Origin: Blepharisma stoltei | Lineage: Eukaryota > Ciliophora > Heterotrichea > Heterotrichida > Blepharismidae | NCBI GenBank assembly: GCA_914767885.1 | Contig: CAJZBQ010000030.1 | Coordinates: forward strand, 124,001-188,000 | DNA: 64,000 nucleotides | Direction of reading: 5' to 3' | Shown here: positions 53,501 through 64,000 of the stretch, in pieces | Layout: every line of letters begins with the position of its first letter | How positions within the stretch are numbered: position 1 is the stretch's first letter | The notes under the pieces: generated by a model | What the model was told of the DNA's origin: nothing | What the model saw: the letters and a program-made list of their open reading frames with translations, nothing else | The model's database searches: none | Made by a program: the position numbers and the translations under genes

Positions 53501-53941
53501 TGAGCAATCTTTACAAATTCCTAAACCATAATAACAATTTTCATTATCGCAAGAATTAGAGCATGTGACACCTAAATCATCTTGAAAGCCTAAATATCTT
53601 TTACAATCTGAAGAGCAGTACCCACAATCTCCAAAATCATAGCCACAAGCTGGATTATTACAGCTTTGGTCACAAACTCCATTTCCCAGATTAGAAGGTA
53701 AACAAGAATAATTATCTATGCATATTTGATAGCAGTCAGAGTTTTGAGGATTTAGCATAGGATTTGTGGTTGAATTTGAGTCGAAATTGCAAAATGAAAC
53801 CATGCATTTCGGGTCGCAAATTCCATCTCCAATCTGCGTAATTGTTACCGATGAAGGAGAGCATCATGATGGATTGCACAATATATTTGCCATCAAAGAC
53901 CAAGAAGGCGGAAACAATGCAAAGAATAAATTGATTTTCAT
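44581..53941 (-). CDS. Receptor copy 4, probably decaying: premature stop and damaged IES boundary
   Basis: Start MKINLFFALFPPSWSLM at 53941. With two introns, four IESs and the E insertion removed, the frame runs 2477 codons to an in-frame TAA at 44650-44652. The next 22 codons (MILDPLLQKHYIREFLMVL) still resemble the family tail and end TAA at 44581-44583. Architecture is as in copies 2 and 3: Notch-type repeats (53100-53800), Cys linker, an uninterrupted beta-helix region (48040-51600), CPKEFYSLDP module, 8-9 membrane segments, acidic tail. Two faults stand out. A Gln codon of the tail has apparently become TAA, and the IES at 47733 has GA where the right TA should be. The gene may still make a slightly shorter receptor. 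Confidence 0.85.
44968..45112. other. IES
   Basis: 145 bp. Removal joins HQLILTSL to SSSRKEILNPEKISF, matching copies 1 and 2 (SSRKENLNP). Confidence 0.88.
46493..46712. other. IES
   Basis: 220 bp at the codon where copies 3 and 5 also carry an IES. Removal gives YWRSDMLSTKFWSCPNSKAC. Confidence 0.92.
47733..48036. mobile_element. IES, family 1, with mutated right TA
   Basis: 304 bp. Left flank TA at 47733; at the right edge (48037-48038) the family end GGGGGAG is followed by GA. The ancestral join CCTAAGCTATTTTT can be inferred from copy 5 (CCTAGGCTATTTTT). Cutting at the original positions keeps the frame (NSFGKVGGS), but the nearest true TA gives a frameshift. Confidence 0.88.
51616..51844. 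other. IES
   Basis: 229 bp, AT-rich. Removal restores CNSKTLGDCFQCN. Copy 2 has an IES at the same Cys-linker codon (5169). Confidence 0.9.
52125..53054 (-). mobile_element. SINE-like element E (family A, reversed) with a nested IES, in an exon of copy 4
   Basis: 930 bp between two copies of CAAAAAGAA (52116-52124 and 53046-53054). Its 3' end is in reverse at 52179-52197 (TACTTTAAAATGGCGTACC). It is homologous to element A (ACCAACC..., GGACCTTATGGAA and AGAAAATTCGTTTTTC are shared). A family-1 element is nested at 52217-52552. Deleting it with one repeat restores NSFCRYDTISSTSKCQ; TA-to-TA excision breaks the frame. Confidence 0.82.
52217..52552. mobile_element. Family-1 element nested in SINE-like element E
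   Basis: TA-bounded, 336 bp, with ends ACTCAGCGAGGGG and TTCATTCACGGAGGGGGGAA. It interrupts the element-A/E homology exactly at CCCTCT-TA-GCACC. Confidence 0.9.
53590..53604 (-). other. 15-nt intron, receptor copy 4, intron 2
   Basis: On the minus strand GTAAAAGATATTTAG. It has no stop and is a multiple of three, so retention would add five residues (CKRYLGFQ in place of CFQ). Confidence 0.75.
53834..53848 (-). other. 15-nt intron, receptor copy 4, intron 1
   Basis: On the minus strand GTAACAATTACGCAG. Removal joins CSPSS to IGDGICDPKC. Confidence 0.87.
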
Positions 53942-54759
53942 AATCGAGTTTTTTATATTATTAAATCAGAAATAATTTCTGACTTTATTAGTTAAGTTAA
54001 GATAAAAATAATAAAATGTTAGAACTATTCAAATTTGCCACAAAAGATTAAGATAGGGTCGATTTAAATGATAACTTTGATATCATACTAGAATTTGATA
54101 TTTTTCTTGTTAAAAGCTGAAACCTTAAAATTTTTACGCTTTATGCTTCTTTTTATTTACTGTCCTATTCGTTTTATAACTTTAAGTTTATAAATGAATA
54201 AAAAAATTCCATAAAGTAATGAAAATTTTTTGTTGCACTGAAAGCATTATTTCAATCAAAGAGCAATATAATCTGTACTTGCTTCCCATTATTTTTTAAC
54301 GTCAATGAATTTGCACAATTTTTCCCAGAGGAATTTCCTTGAGTATTTCCTTATTTGATTTGGTTGCATTTTTGCATCAACACATGAGCTCTATTGAATT
54401 GATGAGGGGTAGCAGCAGGCTTTTGCAGAATTAGAGAGATACGGGGTGCATAGGATATAAGAAATCAATATATCAACAACAAAAAATTCTTCATTTCATA
54501 GCGATAAGAAAAAGTCATGCATTACAATAGCTAAAATAAAGCTGTTAAAAAATGTTTGAGCTGAGTAAAATGCCCGTAAAATCTATAAAATAAGTTATAA
54601 ATATATTATTCATTATAGATTGATAGTGTAAATTTTATTTTTTTAATTCACCAAGATCAAAGAAAAGTGATAATAACCAAATAATTTATTTGTGCTAATT
54701 TTTTCAAAATATTTGTTAATATTTAGATTTTATAGTTATTTTTGCTCCAAAATTTGTAT
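53942..54759. other. Intergenic, receptor copy 5 to copy 4
   Basis: 818 bp of AT-rich sequence between two minus-strand genes: 3' flank of copy 5 and upstream region of copy 4. No repeat or RNA is recognised. Confidence 0.5.
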
Positions 54760-57700
54760 TTATATGTAATCGTGATCTATTGTTAAATCATTCGATGAAT
54801 CTTTCTTTAAAAATGAATCAAGAATCACAACTCGATCGAAATCAATTTCTTCTTCTTCTTCAATTTTTACTTCTTCTTCATTAACTTCTTCATGACTATT
54901 CTCTTCATAATGATTTTCTTTATCTAATTTTACTTCTTCTATATTTATTTCTTCAATATCACTTTCTTCACTTTTCTTTTCAATTTCGCTATCTTCAATG
55001 CTGTCTTTTTCAATACTGTTTTCAGCTCTTTTCCCCCAGATAGATGTATTTCCTTTCAAAGTTCCTACAAATAATTGCATCATGCTAATTTCTTTAAAAC
55101 TTATACCTTGCTGTTTTAAATATTCTATTCTAGGAGAGCTTAGAATTAGATTGCGAGAAGATTCTCCAATTCTACTATTTCTATCATCCCTAAAGGTAGA
55201 GTCGCTCATAATATTATAGCTTTGAGAATGTAATTTTTTCTTAAAAAATGGGATTTTTTGAGCTATCATAGAAATATAGGCACTTCCAGCTTTAATGCCC
55301 CAGTAAATAACAAAATATGAGTTCGCTAAAACAATAGCAATGAAAAATACGAGTTCTGTAAATTGATCAAGGGATTCAGTTAAATAATACATACCACAAT
55401 AAATAGTTATTGCAGAAGCCGAAATAGAAATAGTTTCAAGTTTATTTAAATCATCTCCATTGTAAGGCTTTATCTTACATTGGAAATATAGAGAGGTTAC
55501 TAAAACAAAAAGAGTAGTAAGAGCTTGAATGTTGACAGATACTGTTGATAAAAATACAGTGCAGCAAATAATTATAATTTTTCTGTAAATTATAATAAAT
55601 TCCCAATAGTAGCTTCTCGATTTATACCCGTTGAATAGAAACCCATATTTGATCCTTACGTTTATATTATTCAGCCTGTCCTTATTTTTCATTATTAAAA
55701 AACAGCAAGTAGTAGGTATCCCAACTCCCCATAAAATAATAGCTGGAATGGCTATAACAGTTATATAAAATACATGCTGTCTGTCCCAACATCTTATATT
55801 CAAGTCATCAACAAGCCAATCTTTACCATAATCAAGCTCAGTGCAATCAAAGGAGCTGAAATAATACTTTATCAAAGTTGGATGTATCAGGAATGACACT
55901 ATAATTGAAGTAGTTACTATATTATTTATCAATAAAATGCAGCTTTTTTTGCATATTAAAACCAAGCCTCAACAAATAGCTGCAATTAATGGAATAAAAA
56001 TAGGTAAAGCGGCCATTATGAATAGTTTTTGATAAAAAATTTCAGTGTCCTTTCCCCAGATTTCTCTATTATAATATAAAAGGCAATCAAACGAAAAGAT
56101 TTGATCACTTATAAAGCTTGCATTGCTTTGTATTGAAAATAATCTTTTTACGTAGTTTGGCCAAGATAGACTAAAAGTTGTGGTTAAAGATATTCTTTAA
56201 ATATCATTTCGGATTAGTAATATTTACTATTATTTTATTATTTCCTATAGAAATAGATTAGAAATTGATATCTCACTATATATATAGCCTTTAATGAGCA
56301 TATAAGCTGGACATAAATAAATAAATTAACGATATGTATTTAAGGTCTCTGTCTCCGGCTGGTCAGGTCGTCCTTCTTATAAGGACCCTTTTAACTGGAG
56401 AGACCGCGTTTGTCGTCTAATCTGCTTCCCCTTTTCCCAGCTTATCCGCTTGAGAAAATTCTCAATCGCTTCCGCGATTCGGGGCAGACCACAGTAGCAG
56501 CTTGAGCAGGTAAGTCGCCCTGCTCCATTTCGGGCACCCACTGGCTTGAGCGCTGCTGGAAAAAGGAGATGCTACTGACTGCCCTAGGATCTGGCCACGA
56601 TCAGCGGGTCTGTGTTTGTCCCCGGTCACCACCAGGGTCCAGATACTGCTGGGCTAAGTCGCTTCTCCTGAAAGCCATGCCCGGATATACACAAGTTACC
56701 GTCACTGGGAGGACGGATCGGTCGCCATACGCCATTTTATGTATATTATAAGCTGGACATAATTGATAAATATTTTTATATAAATACTTGAGAGAGATTT
56801 AGGTTTATATGCAGAATTTTTTGACATTCAGACCATTAGTCAACAAAGTATGAGGAATCCAAGGGTAATGCCTGACGTTTTTATGATAATTATAGAAAGA
56901 GCTTGACATTGTTGACATTCGTTTTTCATTATTTTAGAATAGCCTTCGGAACAAGCTTGGCATAGATTTCCAGTATAGCCTATGCGGCAATCTCCAGTAT
57001 AAGAAATATTTTGTGGATCAGAGCCAATGCAAGCATTTGAATTAGGGCAGGACCAAAATTTGATGCTTACTCCCATCTTTAAGCGAAAAACATTGGAAAA
57101 ATCCCTATTTTTGGGCCAGAAACCCACCTTTTTGCAATGAATTCTCTGAAGAGGGAATTAGCATATCAGACCTTCAATACCCTGGCTTTGGGACCATAGT
57201 GTAATTTCCATAACAAATTGCTTCATCAGGACAAGCTAAGCACTGCTCATTTTTTGGGTCTAAGCTATAAAATTCTTTCGGACAAACAATGCAATTAACA
57301 CCTACTGTCGCTTCTCCTAAAACACAATTTCTTAGAGCTACATCTATATGCAAACTTGAGTTATAAGTCAATCCATCTCTTGCTTTAATACTCTTTGAAG
57401 CATCAATTCCATTTGTTTGAATTTCTATTGAAAAATTGCTGCCAGGCTCTGCGGAAATGATAAACGAAGAAAAAGTAAAAATTCCACGGACAGCTGTAAC
57501 TTTAAGCTCGCCAGATAAAATTACATTTTGTGAAAGTGATATCAATTCACCTACACTAGAGTAATCTGCAGTAACAACTGAGCCCAAGTGATCTTAATCT
57601 TATTAGAGAGGTATCTGCGTATTGCTTATGCAGTCACTAAAGATCTATAAAGGTCCATCCGCTTTACGACACCATCGGAGTAATCTGGGTTTGGAAACAA

Positions 57701-60700
57701 GATGATTTCCCAGGAGATGGATCAGCACCATTTTGCCCTCCTTCAGCTCCTCATGCCACAGTACGACCAAAGTGTTCACTCTTCCTCTTGCGCCTCCTCC
57801 TTGCCTTGTGTATCCAGTGTTAAGTTAGCAGACTATCACTTCTGCAGCTGCTACTTTGGTTGGACTTCAAAATTCCAAAAAATGGGAAAAAGTTCAATGC
57901 CAAGATATAATTCCTGGTTTCACGCTAGATATTTACCCAAGTGATTTTGAATGATCCCTGTAGACCTTATTGGGCTTCTCCTTTCAACCCCGAACCCTCC
58001 CTTTCTTTTCAGGTAAAATCCAACTTTGAAAATAACTCTGAAACGGCATAGAATTGCTTACCTAGGATTGCTGTCAATTTCTGAGTTGGCAAGACTTTGC
58101 GGATATACTTTCAGGCTGAGACGGAACATTTAAAGTGAGCCCAAGTGATCAATGAGGCTAATTATTAGTGGGGTTGTAGTTGGCTGTCCAGATGCTAGAT
58201 CATCTAGTCCCCCATTTCAATTAGTATTCATAATTTTCATAGTAACAGGATAAGATGCTATATTGCTACCATATTCGGCTTCATTGTCGTCAAAAGAATT
58301 GTTTTTAAAATCTGGCATGACTTCTTTCCAAACAACAGCTCCTCCTTCATAATCTGCTATATTCCCTACAAAATCATTAGAAAATACATTAAAATTGCAT
58401 TCTCCTGAATAACTGCACCCTAGCTTGATAGCTCCTCCTATTCCTGAATCGTTACTCGATTCTAGCATGCTATAAGAATTAATTGCGGTGTTATTACAAA
58501 ATTTGGACGATTTAACATCGATACTGATACTATCCACAAAAATCGCTCCTCCAGCTGAAGCTGTATTATTTATAAATTCCGAAGAAATAACTTCATAAGG
58601 CTGACGATTCATCATATTGGACTTAATTTCAAAGTATAAAGCCCCACCATAAAGTGATGTATTGTTCATGAAAGCGCAGGATTCAATAAAAATATACTCA
58701 GTGTTTGTACAACTAATTGCTCCTCCTACTTTCCCTAGGCTATTTTTAAAGCTTGTATCTATGACTGTCAAAGATTCCATTTCTGTTCCATCAATTGCTG
58801 AATTGGTGAAATTTTCGAAAATTGATTTTTCAATAAAAATACGATTCCCATTAATATTTATACTAAATTGATATTTATTAACGTTATTTATGATTTAATT
58901 ATATTATTTGCATATTAAATTAAAGAAAAAAATTAAGATATCAAAATATGCAATTAGCTATATAACTCCACCAGAACCTGAACTGTATGTATTTAAAAAT
59001 TTGCATTCAGAAATACTCATGACTGTTGAAAAAGCTAATATTGCATTTCCAGAGCTCGAAACTGAATTTTCAAAAAGGCTGGTTTCTAAAGTCAAAGAGC
59101 TGGACAGAGCATAAATTGATCCACCTGAGGAAGAGGATTTTCCATTCATAAAAGTTGTATTTGTGACAACTAGTCCACTAACTGAAGCTAAATATACAAA
59201 ACTTCCAAAATTGCCTTCTTGGTCATGGAACTGAGAATTTGTAATAGTGGCGTTAGAAAGAGTTAAATAAATACCTGGGGTAATTCTGTTAGCAGTGTTA
59301 TCAAATATTTGACAGCTATCAATTTGAATATTTGATGTAAGCGAATAAATCAAGCCTTCTGATTCTGCATGGTTGTTAAACAATTTTGAATTTTTTAAAA
59401 CACAATTTTCATCAGATCCAATTATATATATTACTGCGCCTTTATCAGTACAAAAATTGTCGTAAATTTTTGAATTTTCAATAGAAAAATAAGACAATTG
59501 GTCAAAATAAAGGACTCCTCCATATTGAGCACTATTTCGAAAAAAATTACATTGGTTGCAATGAAAATATGAATTGCCTTCAGCCCTTATTGCCCCTGCG
59601 TATTTTGTTGAAGTATTGTTAGTAAATATCGTTAACTCGCAATCAGCTGTTGAATTTGAGGTTAAATAAACAGTCCCTGCAGTTATTGTTGAGTTTGCTA
59701 TAATAGATTCAGTATCTTTTCAATAGCTATGGGCAAGAGATATCGCGAGTCCTTCATTTTTTTGGAAAATGCATCTAACTGTCTCAATATAAGAATAAAC
59801 TGTCATATCATCTGTGCATAAAACATTTTTCCCTGAATTTTCTGTAAAAATGCAGGAAGTCAATACTATTTTTGTTTTATCAGGGCTTGACTCTTCTGAG
59901 CTTGTAAAGTATAGAGCAGAGCCTAGCTCAGCGTAATTAGCGACAAAATAAGAATGCGATATATTGAGAATATTTTATTTATTAGTTTAGATTATTGAGA
60001 AACTCCATGTAATACCTAAAAGTTTATTTATCTCCACCTTGCTTCACGACTAACTACCGTCTGTCTATATTTTAAGCCAGAAATGAGCTCGCACACTATC
60101 AGGAGTGCAGAGGGATGCGTCATCGTGCTCTAGTCTGATTTGGCTGCCCTTAGAAAAAATTGAATTTTCTAGCAGCGAAATCTGAATGGATACACATTAA
60201 CAAACGGTTCCAAAAGTTCCCTATTTTCTCCAGCTATAGATATAAAGGATGGTTGGTTCGCCCACACCATTTTAATGTATGATATTTAGAATACCATACT
60301 GAAATAAATTGGCGATCGTTCCTTTGATTTCAGCAGTATTGTAGACAAATGTACAGGATTCTATAATAGAGTCATTTGAAAGAGCTACACTATTATCAAT
60401 ATATATTGCTGAGCCACTTGGTGCTCAATTGGATATAAACAAATTATCTTTCACATATAAAGAAATCGGATCTTGCGATAATATGTTGCCTGATATAAAT
60501 ATAGCTCCCCCTTTAGTATCGAGGCTTCTGTTGTCTTTAAAAATAGACTTTTTTATATCAATTTCATGAGTGTCTGCTCCTGTATATACTGAAAAATAGA
60601 CAGCGCCAAGCCCTGAACTTGCTATGTTTGAATCCACAGTTACATTATTCAGCATTAATAAATCACCATTAAAATAAATTCCAGGATTATAGCTTGCGGA

Positions 60701-63700
60701 GTTATTTGATATCACTGTATTTTCTATAGATGTATTTGCTAAGCTTTCAATAAGGCACAAAGCTCCAATTCCTTGCTCATGGGTATTTGTATTATTATTG
60801 AATTTTGAATTAGTTATTCACATGCCTATAGAACCTAAAGAATATATACAAGTTCCATAAGAAGAGCTGGCTGTATTTTCTTCAAAAGTGCAATCGTTAA
60901 TATTTGTATTTCAGACCTGTATATAATTTATTGATGGAGATCCAGCTTTACAGGTATTGCTTTTAAACGTACTTTCTGATAATTCATAATTATAGCAATA
61001 AGAAGCATATGATAAAGCAAGACAATCTATATTAACTGGATTTCGGACGAGTTTTTTTGTATATATATCGCTATTAGCTACAAAATAGCTTCATATAATT
61101 GTATTGATATTCTGGGTGTCTGTGCTACCATTGGATACTATAGTGAGATTTTGCATTCTTATATTGAATAGTTGATTAATATCGAAAATTCCATTTCCTC
61201 CTGACTCTCCTAGTTGAGCAGGCAATATATGGAAAAATTCAATTTTTATGGAGTTAATGATGATTATATAACAAATCTTTAGCTTATTCTATTATTTCAG
61301 AAAGCCTTTTTCTTATGTATAATTTTATAAATTAATGATTCATTCCAATATTAGCAAATTAAATTTCTAGAATGCTGAAAACATTTTTTAATATATATAT
61401 TTATTCATAAAAAAAATAAGCGCATCGTTAACAGCTAAAAAATGCAATTATTATAGTAGTGGAGAGTGAGTAGTTGTTTGTAATAATAGAATCTTTAAAT
61501 ATAAAATCTCGTTTCTTGAATATTGCTTCGAATACATTTCCATTGGCATCACTGGCAATTACTCTTGTATCATCGAAATATTGAGAAGAGTAATAATTGT
61601 TATTGATTGATATCAAAGGTCCTGATTGAACTCCATTTCCATCTATAACCAAATTTTCTAATAAAATCCTCTGTAGCTGAGCCAGATAGCTGATTGACAA
61701 AATCCCTGTATTTAATCCAAAGTTATTTTTAAAAGTCGTATCATGTATAGCTCATACACCTTAATAGATCTCTATACCCTAGCAGAATACCGACCAGAAA
61801 AAAAATATGGTACAGGGCACCTCCCCCTTACAGTATAAGTCTGATTAGGCACCTTAAAACCATAAACGGAGACTTGTCATTTTCGTATTTACTTTTCAAA
61901 AAAGCTGACAAGGACAAATTAATTTGAAAATTAAAATGGATGGCCAATAATGATCTAAAATATTTCAGGGGCTATATATAAACATGATATAGCAATAAAT
62001 CAATTAGCTCTCCATTAGAATTCACATCGTCTCTAAACGTCAATGTAGTCGGAAACAAATAAATAAGCCCATAATTCGCAATATTTTTATCAAAAACACA
62101 ATGAGAAATTTCAATTGACCTAAATAGGGCGAGTTTTACAAGTGAATAATTATTAGAGTCCACATATGGAGTATACACAATATTGTTAACAAAAGTCACA
62201 TTTTTCAGCTTGACAGTCCTGACTTTTTCTACATTTAAAAATCCTGAATACTGGGCTGACCCATACTCATAGCCATTATTAAGCCTTGATACTACTCCAT
62301 TTGTATACTCAAAACTTCCACAATTATAATTAGGGTCTCCACAATCCAAGAAATAAATTATACCTAAATACTATAAATAAAATCTTTCCTGCTAATAATG
62401 CTAACTAATAGGAGGGTTTATACTCTCTGTAATGGGTATAGTGAATTTTTGGTTGGTGTTGTAGGTGTTTGTCCAGGCTGTGTTGTGGTAACTACTTGTC
62501 AAAAGCATCTTATATTATCAAAATTTACATTTTTAAATGTAAGATTTCCTCCTGAACTATAGATTAGTGATCTATGCTCATATCTAAAATCAGATATATT
62601 TACATTTTCCAAAATTAAATTGGCATTTGTCACATTAATAAATGCTTTAGTGTGATAAGTGTTAGTGCAGAATGTTGAAGGCACATAACTAGTAACTTTA
62701 ACACCTTGATCGCTATAATAGTAACCATCAGAACCTAATGTGATATTTGCGCAATAAGTACAATAAGGGTTTGCTGATGAGGATGGGCAGCCTGAGGTAA
62801 GGTCTTTTCCGTTAAAAGCAATATTTCTTATTACAAGTGTCATATAATTTTGCACAGTAAAAAAAAGAAGTTTTCAATCTGCCCTGTTCTTTATTACAAT
62901 CATGGAATTATCATAACTCCCCGACTCATGGATGGGCTTTTTCGAGTAAATTGGAAATTGAAAAATTAATTAATTATAAAATGCAACCTTTTGAAAGTTA
63001 AACAGATTGTCTCGAGATTTAATTAAACTAATTATTATAGATAAAAAATAATTTTTCATCAAAAGGTTCGCTTATTTTTAATCAAAAATAGGATTTCCTA
63101 TTGTTCTGCTAATCTCAGAAGGAGTAAGAAGTAATTAGAAGGTGTTTTATGGTGAAGGTTCTGATTAGAGGACTACAGACGTCATTTGTTAATCAGTATA
63201 CAGGGTTTGAGGTGTTCACGCAGATTAAATAATGATCTCCGTCATTAAGTAAATAAACAACTGCATATTTGTTATAAATTGAAGCTAAAGCGACAGCAAG
63301 AGTAGTGAATGGGTTGGCTAAAGTTCCATTTCCTCCATATATGTCAGTGCTGTTTTTTGAAGTCACATAAAAAATTGCTGGATTATCTCTTGTTGAGTAA
63401 TCCTTACTCCCATTTGTCTGCGATAGAAAATATCAGAAAAGTTTACATGGGAAATCCTTCTCAGAGAAAGAAAAATTTCTTGTATATAAATATTTTTATG
63501 TGCAATCTCTAAAAGCTAAGCTTATAAATTAAATTATTTTGCGAATTCTTTGATAATTTTATAGTATTAATCCATGGTAAAAAACTGTATCTGCTACTAA
63601 TGGTTAGATTAGGAATCATACAAACTGAATAATTTCCAAGCATAGTAACAGCTTCATGACCATCTGGACACCTAGTAAGACAATATCCATAAAATTGATA

Positions 63701-64000
63701 AGTTTGAGAGTTGCACCTAAAGCAATCTCCTGCGGATTTTGAGTTGCAAATTAAGCAGTTAGAATCATAGCAAGCATATGTTGTACACTTATTCCATGAA
63801 TAAATGCAATTTTTTGATTTGCAATTTGAGTGGCAAGAGCTTGGATCAAGGACTTCAGTAGACAAGCAGCTTGTAGTATTCGTACAGTTATCTGGGCTTA
63901 CATTTGTAATAATATTTTTATAGATAAATCCATAATATAAAGCGAATAAAATTTGGTTTGTGTTTTGGCATTGAGAAGGTTCGCTAATAGTATCATATCT
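54760..64000 (-). CDS. Receptor copy 5: beta-helix / multipass membrane protein, N-terminus outside the window (partial)
   Basis: The frame enters from the right edge just downstream of the Notch repeats (YDTISEPSQCQNTNQILF) and ends TAA at 54760-54762 after an acidic tail (EEVKIEEEEEIDFDRVVILD). Ten insertions interrupt it, three of them SINE-like. The Cys linker (CTTYACYDSNCLIC), beta-helix region, CPKEFYSLDP module and membrane domain (GIPTTCCFLI, KYGFLFNGY, YYWEFIIIYRK) all align with copies 1-4. The tail is longer and diverged (ending TIDHDYI). Sequence is closest to copy 4, its tandem neighbour. Confidence 0.87.
56191..56746. mobile_element. IES containing SINE-like element C
   Basis: TA-to-TA removal of 556 bp restores INYVQLISLTTTFSLSWP. 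The left 110 bp is AT-rich IES. The rest is a GC-rich 431-bp body (56317-56747) with a perfect 15-bp duplication ATAAGCTGGACATAA (56302-56316 and 56748-56762) and 3' end CGCCATTTTATGTAT (56730-56744). Confidence 0.87.
57068..57158. mobile_element. Short IES, internally deleted family 1
   Basis: 91 bp. It keeps the family motif ATTGGAAAAATCCCTATTTT followed by AGAAACCCACC and a degraded GAGGGAA end. Removal joins YWRSDML to SIKFWSCPNSNAC. Confidence 0.9.
57594..58150 (+). mobile_element. SINE-like element F (family B, diverged) in an exon of copy 5
   Basis: 543-bp body plus one copy of a perfect 14-bp duplication GAGCCCAAGTGATC (57580-57593 and 58137-58150). The head (57625-57690) aligns with B1-B3 through ATGCAGTCACTAAAGA and CCGCTTTACGAC. 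The duplication contains no TA, and TA-based joins introduce a stop. Removal by the duplicates restores LIDHLGSVVTADYSS. Confidence 0.83.
58859..58960. other. Short IES (102 bp)
   Basis: The ends TATACTAAATTG and CAATTAGCTATA are inverted repeats. Removal restores SGGVININGNRIF. Confidence 0.88.
59962..60282. mobile_element. IES consisting of SINE-like element D (family A)
   Basis: TA-to-TA removal of 321 bp restores YGILNISHSYFVANYAE. The body is GC-richer and ends CACCATTTTAATGTAT (60265-60280). It is flanked by diverged copies of GATATATTGAGAATA, and the target duplication itself supplies the TAs. It shares GGTTGGTTCG before the 3' end with element A. Confidence 0.82.
61202..61466. other. 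IES with atypical boundary
   Basis: The inverted ends TGACTCTCC and GGAGAGTGA abut TGA/TGA direct repeats rather than TA (TCA on the coding strand). Cutting at these repeats gives NNYSGGNGIF, identical to the paralogs. The nearest TA pair (61211 and 61452) also keeps the frame but leaves eight extra residues. Confidence 0.7.
61748..61976. other. IES
   Basis: 229 bp with ends TATAGCTCATAC and GGGGCTATA. Removal restores the sequence around YHVYIHDTTF. The exact TA is ambiguous within TATATA. Confidence 0.87.
62359..62438. other. Short IES (80 bp)
   Basis: The ends TATACCTAAATA and AATGGGTATA are inverted. Removal gives TPTTPTKNSLIYFLDCGDPN, equal in length to copy 4. Confidence 0.9.
62914..63124. 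mobile_element. IES, decayed family 1
   Basis: 211 bp. It keeps ACTCCCCGACTCATGG, CTCGAGATTTAATTAAAC and a degraded AGAAGGAG end. Removal restores LLITSYDNSMIVIKN. Confidence 0.87.
63405..63609. other. IES
   Basis: 205 bp. Left end TACTCCCATTTGTCTG recalls the C-run style. Removal gives VCMIPKDYSTRDNPAIFYV, matching all paralogs. Confidence 0.9.

Noticed and set aside
1-64000. An autonomous transposase, reverse transcriptase or integrase gene
   Set aside because: No frame on either strand shows DDE, RT or integrase motifs; all mobile elements seen are non-autonomous.

Overview
The window looks like germline (micronuclear) DNA of a heterotrich ciliate, most likely Blepharisma. Three things support this. 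First, the large reading frames make sense only if TGA is read as tryptophan while TAA and TAG stay stops; for example the conserved 'SLxWP' and 'YYWEF' positions in the receptor genes are TGA in some paralogs and TGG in others. Second, introns are 15-16 nt with GT...AG ends; eight are placed here. Third, about 45 segments interrupt the genes. Most begin and end at TA, many have C-run/G-run inverted termini, and removing them while leaving one TA restores the frame. After removal each complete gene has a length divisible by three: receptor copy 2 gives 2491 aa, receptor copy 3 2442 aa, the ARMC2-like gene 755 aa, the MFS carrier 466 aa and the TPR genes 782, 828 and 781 aa. These segments are internal eliminated sequences (IESs), so the window reads as germline DNA before programmed elimination.

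Layout: (1) 194-1956 (+), 3' end of receptor copy 1. (2) 2850-14795 (+), receptor copy 2 with 12 IESs. (3) 15179-15801 (-), a small acidic/basic protein. (4) 16616-20002 (-), an ARMC2-like armadillo protein. (5) 20042-22541 (-), an SV2/SVOP-type MFS carrier. (6) 22901-32182 (-), receptor copy 3. (7) 32946-33491 (-), a divergent Arf-like GTPase. (8) 33721-33838, a relic receptor fragment. (9) 33922-43852 (+), three tandem zinc-finger/propeller-like/TPR genes. (10) 44581-53941 (-), receptor copy 4, which shows damage. (11) 54760-64000 (-), receptor copy 5, running off the right edge.

The five receptor paralogs share one plan: signal peptide, about eight Lin-12/Notch-type cysteine repeats, a cysteine-rich linker, a very long right-handed beta-helix-like region, a second cysteine-rich module, 8-9 membrane segments, and an acidic cytoplasmic tail. 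They look like giant surface receptors or adhesins. Their ligand is unknown.

The mobile DNA falls into four groups. One is an abundant IES/MITE family with termini like CTCCCCCTCCGTGAGTGAAC. A second has termini like CTCCCCTTTAAATTGG. A third group is single palindromic or G-rich long-inverted-repeat IESs. The fourth is a set of GC-richer, SINE-like retroelements of 300-600 bp with 9-16 bp target duplications and a shared 3' end (CGCCATTTTAATGTAT); one subfamily has a tRNA-like head. Several SINE-like copies sit inside exons without usable TA boundaries. That raises the question of how they are removed, and it is the most interesting signal in the window.
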